DNA of 8,942 nt from an uncultured Collinsella sp. GTDB lineage: Bacteria; Actinomycetota; Coriobacteriia; Coriobacteriales; Coriobacteriaceae. Shown one piece after another: positions 4,751 through 8,942 of this stretch (the stretch's first letter is position 1; each line of letters opens with the position of its first letter). Where the stretch lies: NCBI GenBank assembly GCA_902494135.1, contig CABUSE010000049.1, positions 1 through 8,942 of the forward strand. Direction: 5' to 3'. A program made the position numbers and the translations under genes. The notes beneath the pieces were generated by a model. The model did not search any database. It worked only from the letters and a program-made list of their open reading frames with translations, and was not told where the DNA came from.

Positions 4751-6931
4751 CTAATTGTTCAGCATGCGGTCGAAGCTTCCCGAGTCGCCATCCCGATAGT
4801 CTGCGGTCATCAGAATCTCCTGCGGAATGCGCCCGCCCTCGCGCAGCACGTTGCGGAACTGCACGCGCGTAACCATGGGCAGATCCTTGATCGTCGCTGC
4901 CAGGTTCTGCGGCACACCCTGGTTGGCAGCCGCGGGCTCGCACTCTCCGCCGGCCTTCACGCGACGCTTATGCTCGGCGAGCATAGCGCGATACATGCCG
5001 GCATGCAGGCGAATCTCAACCACATTGGCATTGCGAGTCTGCTCGACGATGCGCGCGCCCTCGCGATCGATATCGCCCACGTAGTAGACGTAGTTAAAGC
5101 GATAGCCAATCTCGGCCAGATAATCATCCAGTGCGTGCGAGACGCTCGCTTTGCAGCCGCCGCCAAAAATCACGCCGCCCACTTTGATGCCAAAGAGCTT
5201 GGCATGTTTGCGTCCGCGCAGGAGCTTGACGATCTCGTCATAGGTATCCAGGTTCTCGACCATAATGAACGGCTTGTCGGCACCCAGCGTAAAGAAGCCC
5301 GTAAAGTGCACGGGGCGATTGGGGGCGACCTTGATCGCCTGCATGCTGATGCCCTTTTCGGTCATACGTCTGATCAGGCGCTCACCGTGCTTGCCGTCAA
5401 AAGCCTTCTCGTCGTTAAAGATCTGGTAGGCACGCTGGCGGCGCGAGGCAACCGGCGTATCGGCACCTCGGTTCTGCTCGATCCAAGCCTGGATGATTGC
5501 GATTTCCTCGGCAATCTTGCGGTTGGACATCTCGTTGTGCTGAGTGCGCTGCGGAGCCTTTTTGCCGTCCTTGCCCTCAACCTTTACGATCTGTGTCTGC
5601 TGCTCCTTGATCTTAGAGAGCGCCGTAGGCGTAGGGACAACTTTGAGCAGCTGCCTGCCTAAAACGCGGGCAAGGGCAAACGCCGAGACCTCGCCGTGGA
5701 CTGCCGACTTGGGCTGCTGGGCAGCAGTATCTACTGCGGCAGACTCCGGCTTCTTCTGAGACTTGCGCTTAGAATCGCCTTGGGGATTGCGCTCGCGCTT
5801 CGGCATAGACGCCTGCTTCTGCGGACGATCGGACTTGCTCTCCTTCGCTGACTGGCGCTTAGGCTGCCCCGAAGAAACCTCGGCCTTCGCATCCTCGTTC
5901 TGCGGCGTGGTCTTCTCGGTTGCAGTCTCGGCATGGGAACTGCGGCCCCCACGATGGCGACGGCGGCGAGGCTTGCTCGACGCGCCCTGCTCCGTCTGCT
6001 CATCAGTAGGCTGCTGGCCCTTGGCCTCGGCATCAACCTCAAGCTGCGGCTCAACAGGCTTTTGCTCGCGAGCCACCGGCTCAACGGCCTTCTCGTCCTT
6101 CTCGCCCTGAGTGGTCGAAGCCGGTTCGCTCTTCTCCTGACGCCTTACGGGATACGCGCGCCCCGCAAAACCACGTCCGGGACGGCATGAACCCGGAGCC
6201 TTCTTGACCGGTTCATCGGACGCGTCAGCAGCCTCGACGGAATCCTGGACCTCGCATGCAATACCTCGCTGCTCGGCCTTAAAGTGGGCACCGCGGCGAC
6301 GCTTGGGCTCCTGGATCTCAGCATGTTCTTGAGTGCGAGTCGGCTCCTGCATCCCGACGGGCTTTTCCTCGACGGCCTCGGCATCCGTCTCGCCCTTTTG
6401 AGCAACGGCGCGACGGAAGCGCTCCTGCTGGGCGCGGCGCTGCGCATCGCGCTTGCCACCCCCGCCAAAACCGCCGCGTCCTGCCTTGGCCGTAAAGGCA
6501 CGCACGACGTTCTCATCGAGCAACTCATCGGTATCGACATGCCCACGCGGAGCAACTTCTTCCACAGCAGGCACGTCAGCGAAATCGTCGACGACAAAAT
6601 CTTCGACGGACTCGGCAGGCTGCTCCTGGGCATCGCGGATCTCGGCATTGATGGTATAGAACGCCGGGCGCCCGTTAATGCCGCTACCCTCGATCTTGGT
6701 CACGATATTTGCCGCGATAAGCTCATCGCGCATCGCCTTGGTGTCGCACTCTTTATCGACGGAGCGGAAAATCTGCGCCAGCGCACTCGACTTAATCTTG
6801 AGCGCCTTGCGGCAAAGCAGGTCGTAGGCAACCAGCTTGGCACGCTCAGCAGAAAGCGACGTCTGGCTGCTCAGACGTTCAGCCAGGGCATCGACATTAT
6901 TTTGGTTATCGGAATATACCGTCTTGGCCAC
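4751..6931 (-). CDS. Orphan JetD/DUF2220-like TOPRIM protein with winged-helix N-terminus and long disordered middle
   Basis: 726 residues from GTG at 6931, chosen because GAAAGGGG (6936-6943) lies four bases upstream; an in-frame ATG at 6955 lacks a ribosome binding site and sits inside the promoter dyads. Residues about 27-98 are helical with a wing-like end (SGINGRPAFYTI), suggesting a winged helix. Residues about 100-430 are low-complexity, rich in Glu, Lys, Arg, Gln, Ala and Pro, with GRGGFGGGGKR and RRRRHRGGR patches typical of nucleic-acid binding. The C-terminal part has IFNDEKAFD (504-512), MVENLDTY (Glu559), GGGCKAS (590-596) and VGDIDREG (Asp620, Asp622): the Glu...Asp-x-Asp layout of a TOPRIM fold, closest in my reading to the JetD C-terminal/TopoVIA type. 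This predicts metal-dependent DNA or RNA cleavage. No JetA, B or C gene is adjacent. The family assignment is by motif only; the domain order is clear. Confidence 0.7.
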   Translation of the reverse strand: MAKTVYSDNQNNVDALAERLSSQTSLSAERAKLVAYDLLCRKALKIKSSALAQIFRSVDKECDTKAMRDELIAANIVTKIEGSGINGRPAFYTINAEIRDAQEQPAESVEDFVVDDFADVPAVEEVAPRGHVDTDELLDENVVRAFTAKAGRGGFGGGGKRDAQRRAQQERFRRAVAQKGETDAEAVEEKPVGMQEPTRTQEHAEIQEPKRRRGAHFKAEQRGIACEVQDSVEAADASDEPVKKAPGSCRPGRGFAGRAYPVRRQEKSEPASTTQGEKDEKAVEPVAREQKPVEPQLEVDAEAKGQQPTDEQTEQGASSKPRRRRHRGGRSSHAETATEKTTPQNEDAKAEVSSGQPKRQSAKESKSDRPQKQASMPKRERNPQGDSKRKSQKKPESAAVDTAAQQPKSAVHGEVSAFALARVLGRQLLKVVPTPTALSKIKEQQTQIVKVEGKDGKKAPQRTQHNEMSNRKIAEEIAIIQAWIEQNRGADTPVASRRQRAYQIFNDEKAFDGKHGERLIRRMTEKGISMQAIKVAPNRPVHFTGFFTLGADKPFIMVENLDTYDEIVKLLRGRKHAKLFGIKVGGVIFGGGCKASVSHALDDYLAEIGYRFNYVYYVGDIDREGARIVEQTRNANVVEIRLHAGMYRAMLAEHKRRVKAGGECEPAAANQGVPQNLAATIKDLPMVTRVQFRNVLREGGRIPQEILMTADYRDGDSGSFDRMLNN

Positions 6932-6935
6932 GGGG

Positions 6936-6974
6936 CCCCTTTCATATGTACACATATACGTCTATATGGTACAA
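6936..6974 (-). promoter_or_regulatory. AT-rich promoter region with overlapping inverted repeats upstream of the TOPRIM gene
   Basis: Two perfect inverted repeats overlap: ATATGT-AC-ACATAT (6944-6957) and CATATA-CGTC-TATATG (6953-6968). On the minus strand TTGTAC (6974-6969) and TACATA (6950-6945) make a weak -35/-10 pair with an 18-base spacer. GAAAGGGG (6943-6936) is the ribosome binding site. The dyads lie across the presumed promoter, so a dimeric repressor is plausible, possibly the gene's own winged-helix domain. Confidence 0.45.
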
Positions 6975-7036
6975 CGCGCGCCCTTATCCACGCAAAACAT
7001 CTGCGAGAACACTCGAGCGTCACCCGCTTTCGCATG

Positions 7037-7073
7037 AAAAAAAGACCGAGCCCGCGAAGTCGCGGACCCGATC
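7037..7073 (-). terminator. Strong rho-independent terminator of the cstA-like gene
   Basis: On the minus strand a 13-bp stem (7073-7061 with 7056-7044, including three G-U pairs) closes the four-base loop ACTT and is followed by seven T residues (7043-7037). It lies 43 bases after the stop codon at 7116-7118. The G-U pairs and T-tract place it on the minus strand. Confidence 0.92.
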
Positions 7074-7115
7074 TTTCCGAGTCATATGGATGGAACGGTT
7101 AGTCCATCAAGCTGA

Positions 7116-8942
7116 CTAGGCCTTGGCGGCCTCGGCGTCAGCGGGAGCCTCGGCGGCAGCGGCGCGACCGTACTCGGCCTTGCCCATCTCGGACCACTCG
7201 GGCTCCTCATCAGGCATGGAGCCAGCCTCCTTGCCGAAGAACTCCTTGAGGCAGTTGACGGCGACGATGAGGCCCAGGACCATCAGCAGGACGGCAAAGA
7301 CGAGCTGCAGGCCCTTGGTGGCGGCGACGGAGACGGCGGCCGTGGTGGCGGTAGCCGGGATGGTGCCGAAGAAGCCGTAAGCCTGGACGGCGGCCATGCA
7401 GCCCATGGCGCTCTGGACCAGCGAGGTGAAGGTGCAGCAGAGCAGGAAGGCGACGGGCACGTAGAGCATCCAGCCCTTGCGGCCGGTGCACTTGCAGAAC
7501 ACGGCGAGGGTGATCATGGTCATGCCGCCGAGCAGCTGGTTGGAAGCGCCAAAGAGCGGCCAGATGTTGGCATAGCCACCAAAAGCGAGGGCGAGACCAG
7601 GAAGCAGGGTAACGACCGTGGCGAACCAGGGGTTGCCGAGGACCTTCATGTAGCCGGCCTTGGACTCGATGGCCAGAGCATCGTTGGTCTGGGCAAAGAA
7701 CTCGGAGAACGAGGTGCGGGCGATGCGGGCGACGGCGTCGAGCGAGGTCAGGGCCAGAGCGGAGACGTTCATGGTCATGAAGACGGTAGCGAGCGTGCCG
7801 TCAACACCGAAGGCCTGCATACCGCGGGAGATGCCAGCGGCGAAGATCTGGAACGGGGTGGAAGCGACACCGGCGTTGAGGGCGCCCGTACCGGCGGTGT
7901 TCATATCGGAGAACATGATGCCGGCAACGATGATGGCAAGGATGCCGACGAAGGACTCGACGATCATTGCGCCGTAACCGACCTTGACGGCGTCCTGCTC
8001 CTTCTCGACCTGCTTGGAAGAGGTGCCGGAAGAAACGAGGCTGTGGAAACCGGAGAGAGCACCGCAAGCGACGGAGACGAACAGGACCGGGAACATCATG
8101 CCGGAGGCAGTGGAGAAGCCGGTGAAGACCGGAGCGGTGATAGTAGCCTGACCGTTGACGCCCAGGACGACGATGCCGAGAACAGCACAGACGATCATGA
8201 CGATCATCATGATCGAAGTGAGGTAGTCACGCGGGGTCTTGAGCATCTGGATGGGCATAGCGCCAGCGAAGACTAGGTAGACCATGACGACGGCGAACCA
8301 CTGGAACTTATCCAGGTAGACCGGGAACTGCATACCGACGGCGAACATGAGAACCATGAGGACCACGCCGGTGACGAACTCGGCAGCACCGGTAAGGTTG
8401 AACTTCTTCTGGGCCCAACCAAAGGCGATAGCGACGAAGGTGAACAGGATGGAGATGGTACCAGCGCAGCCGGCGGCATAGGACTTGGTGAAGTCGATGG
8501 CACCGGTAGCAGCACCAGAAGCGTCAACGGCCGGGGTGAACATGAACGTCTTGCAAACCATGTCGGTGAAGGCGGCGATGACGATGATGCAGAACAGCCA
8601 GCAGAACAGCAGGAACAGGCGACGGCCGGTCTTGCCGATGTACTTCTCGATGAGCTGAGCGAGTGACTTGCCGTTGTTCTTCATCGAAGCGTACAGGGCA
8701 CCAAAGTCGTGGACGGCACCAAAGAAGATGCCGCCGACGAGGACCCAGAGCACGACGGGCAGCCAGCCAAAGGCCATGGCGACGATCGTACCCGTGACAG
8801 GGCCAGCACCGCAGATCGAGCTGAACTGGTGCGAGAACGCGGTGAAGGCGGAGACGGGCGAGAAGCTCTTGCCGTCCTTCATGCGCTTGGCCGGCGTGAG
8901 GGCCTCTTTGTCAACGCCCCACTTGTTGGCCAGCCAGCGGCC
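7116..8942 (-). CDS. cstA: CstA-family carbon starvation protein (peptide/pyruvate transporter), 5' truncated
   Basis: The frame stays open to the window edge: 20 codons precede the Met at 8882 (GRWLANKWGVDKEALTPAKR), matching the conserved DxxxxTPA region, so that Met is internal. About 609 residues are visible, an integral membrane protein with some 14 or more hydrophobic helices. Family signatures are HQFSSICGAGPVTG, FFGAVHDFGALYAS, GALSGFHSLVSSGTSSKQ and WPLFGASNQLLGGMT. The family (CstA, BtsT) takes up peptides or pyruvate by cation symport when preferred carbon is scarce. Which substrate applies here cannot be told from sequence. The C-terminus is a soluble acidic/Ala-rich tail (DEEPEWSEMGKAEYGR...). 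Codons are strongly biased to C- and G-ending forms compared with the other genes, suggesting high expression. It is followed by its own terminator, so it is not co-transcribed with the TOPRIM gene. Confidence 0.93.
   Translation of the reverse strand, partial: GRWLANKWGVDKEALTPAKRMKDGKSFSPVSAFTAFSHQFSSICGAGPVTGTIVAMAFGWLPVVLWVLVGGIFFGAVHDFGALYASMKNNGKSLAQLIEKYIGKTGRRLFLLFCWLFCIIVIAAFTDMVCKTFMFTPAVDASGAATGAIDFTKSYAAGCAGTISILFTFVAIAFGWAQKKFNLTGAAEFVTGVVLMVLMFAVGMQFPVYLDKFQWFAVVMVYLVFAGAMPIQMLKTPRDYLTSIMMIVMIVCAVLGIVVLGVNGQATITAPVFTGFSTASGMMFPVLFVSVACGALSGFHSLVSSGTSSKQVEKEQDAVKVGYGAMIVESFVGILAIIVAGIMFSDMNTAGTGALNAGVASTPFQIFAAGISRGMQAFGVDGTLATVFMTMNVSALALTSLDAVARIARTSFSEFFAQTNDALAIESKAGYMKVLGNPWFATVVTLLPGLALAFGGYANIWPLFGASNQLLGGMTMITLAVFCKCTGRKGWMLYVPVAFLLCCTFTSLVQSAMGCMAAVQAYGFFGTIPATATTAAVSVAATKGLQLVFAVLLMVLGLIVAVNCLKEFFGKEAGSMPDEEPEWSEMGKAEYGRAAAAEAPADAEAAKA

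Noticed and set aside
4595..5662. 355-codon plus-strand open frame opposite the TOPRIM domain
   Set aside because: It begins inside the long hairpin and covers the catalytic motifs of the minus-strand gene in antisense; no motif of its own.
4751..6931. Wadjet defence system
   Set aside because: Only a JetD-like TOPRIM protein is present; the flanking genes are CstA, tRNA-Gln and envelope or isoprenoid genes, not JetA, JetB or JetC.
1..8942. CRISPR array, insertion sequence or prophage
   Set aside because: No regularly spaced direct repeats, transposase, integrase or phage structural gene was seen in any frame.

Overview
This window looks like chromosomal DNA from a high-GC Gram-positive bacterium, most likely a Coriobacteriia member such as Collinsella. 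That is an inference from the roughly 60% GC, the GTG start, the GAAAGGGG-type ribosome binding sites and the protein families; no rRNA or marker gene confirms it. Genes on the left half (1-4318) run on the + strand and genes on the right half (4751-8942) run on the - strand, so the two halves converge on a 432-base gene-free island at 4319-4750.

Plus strand, left to right: (1) the 3' part of a PTS sugar permease (EIIC-EIIB) fused in frame to a complete HAD-family phosphatase; (2) a polyprenyl diphosphate synthase, preceded by a perfect dyad; (3) a 301-residue protein with two peptidoglycan-binding domains, no signal peptide and an unassigned C-terminal domain; (4) tRNA-Gln(UUG), with a recognisable promoter upstream and a strong, probably bidirectional terminator downstream.

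The island at 4319-4750 is rich in structure. It holds a minus-strand tRNA-like fold of about 130 nt (8-bp closing stem, T-arm, two further helices), whose G-U pairs favour RNA from the minus strand. It also holds a 118-nt nested long hairpin, whose wobble pairs favour the plus strand, and the terminator of the next gene. None of this is explained by protein coding.

Minus strand, right to left: (5) the 3' part of a CstA-type carbon starvation/peptide or pyruvate transporter with its terminator; (6) a 726-residue protein with an N-terminal winged-helix-like domain, a disordered Arg/Gly/Lys/Glu-rich middle of about 330 residues, and a C-terminal TOPRIM domain resembling the DUF2220/JetD nuclease family. 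It has no Wadjet JetABC partners next to it. A cluster of AT-rich inverted repeats covers its promoter region.

The best candidate for something undescribed is the orphan JetD-like TOPRIM protein, together with the structured RNA/hairpin island immediately 3' of it. Their functional link is only suggested by adjacency. The EIICB-HAD fusion is the second unusual item. The remaining genes are conventional housekeeping functions (transport, isoprenoids, envelope, tRNA) and do not form one obvious pathway.
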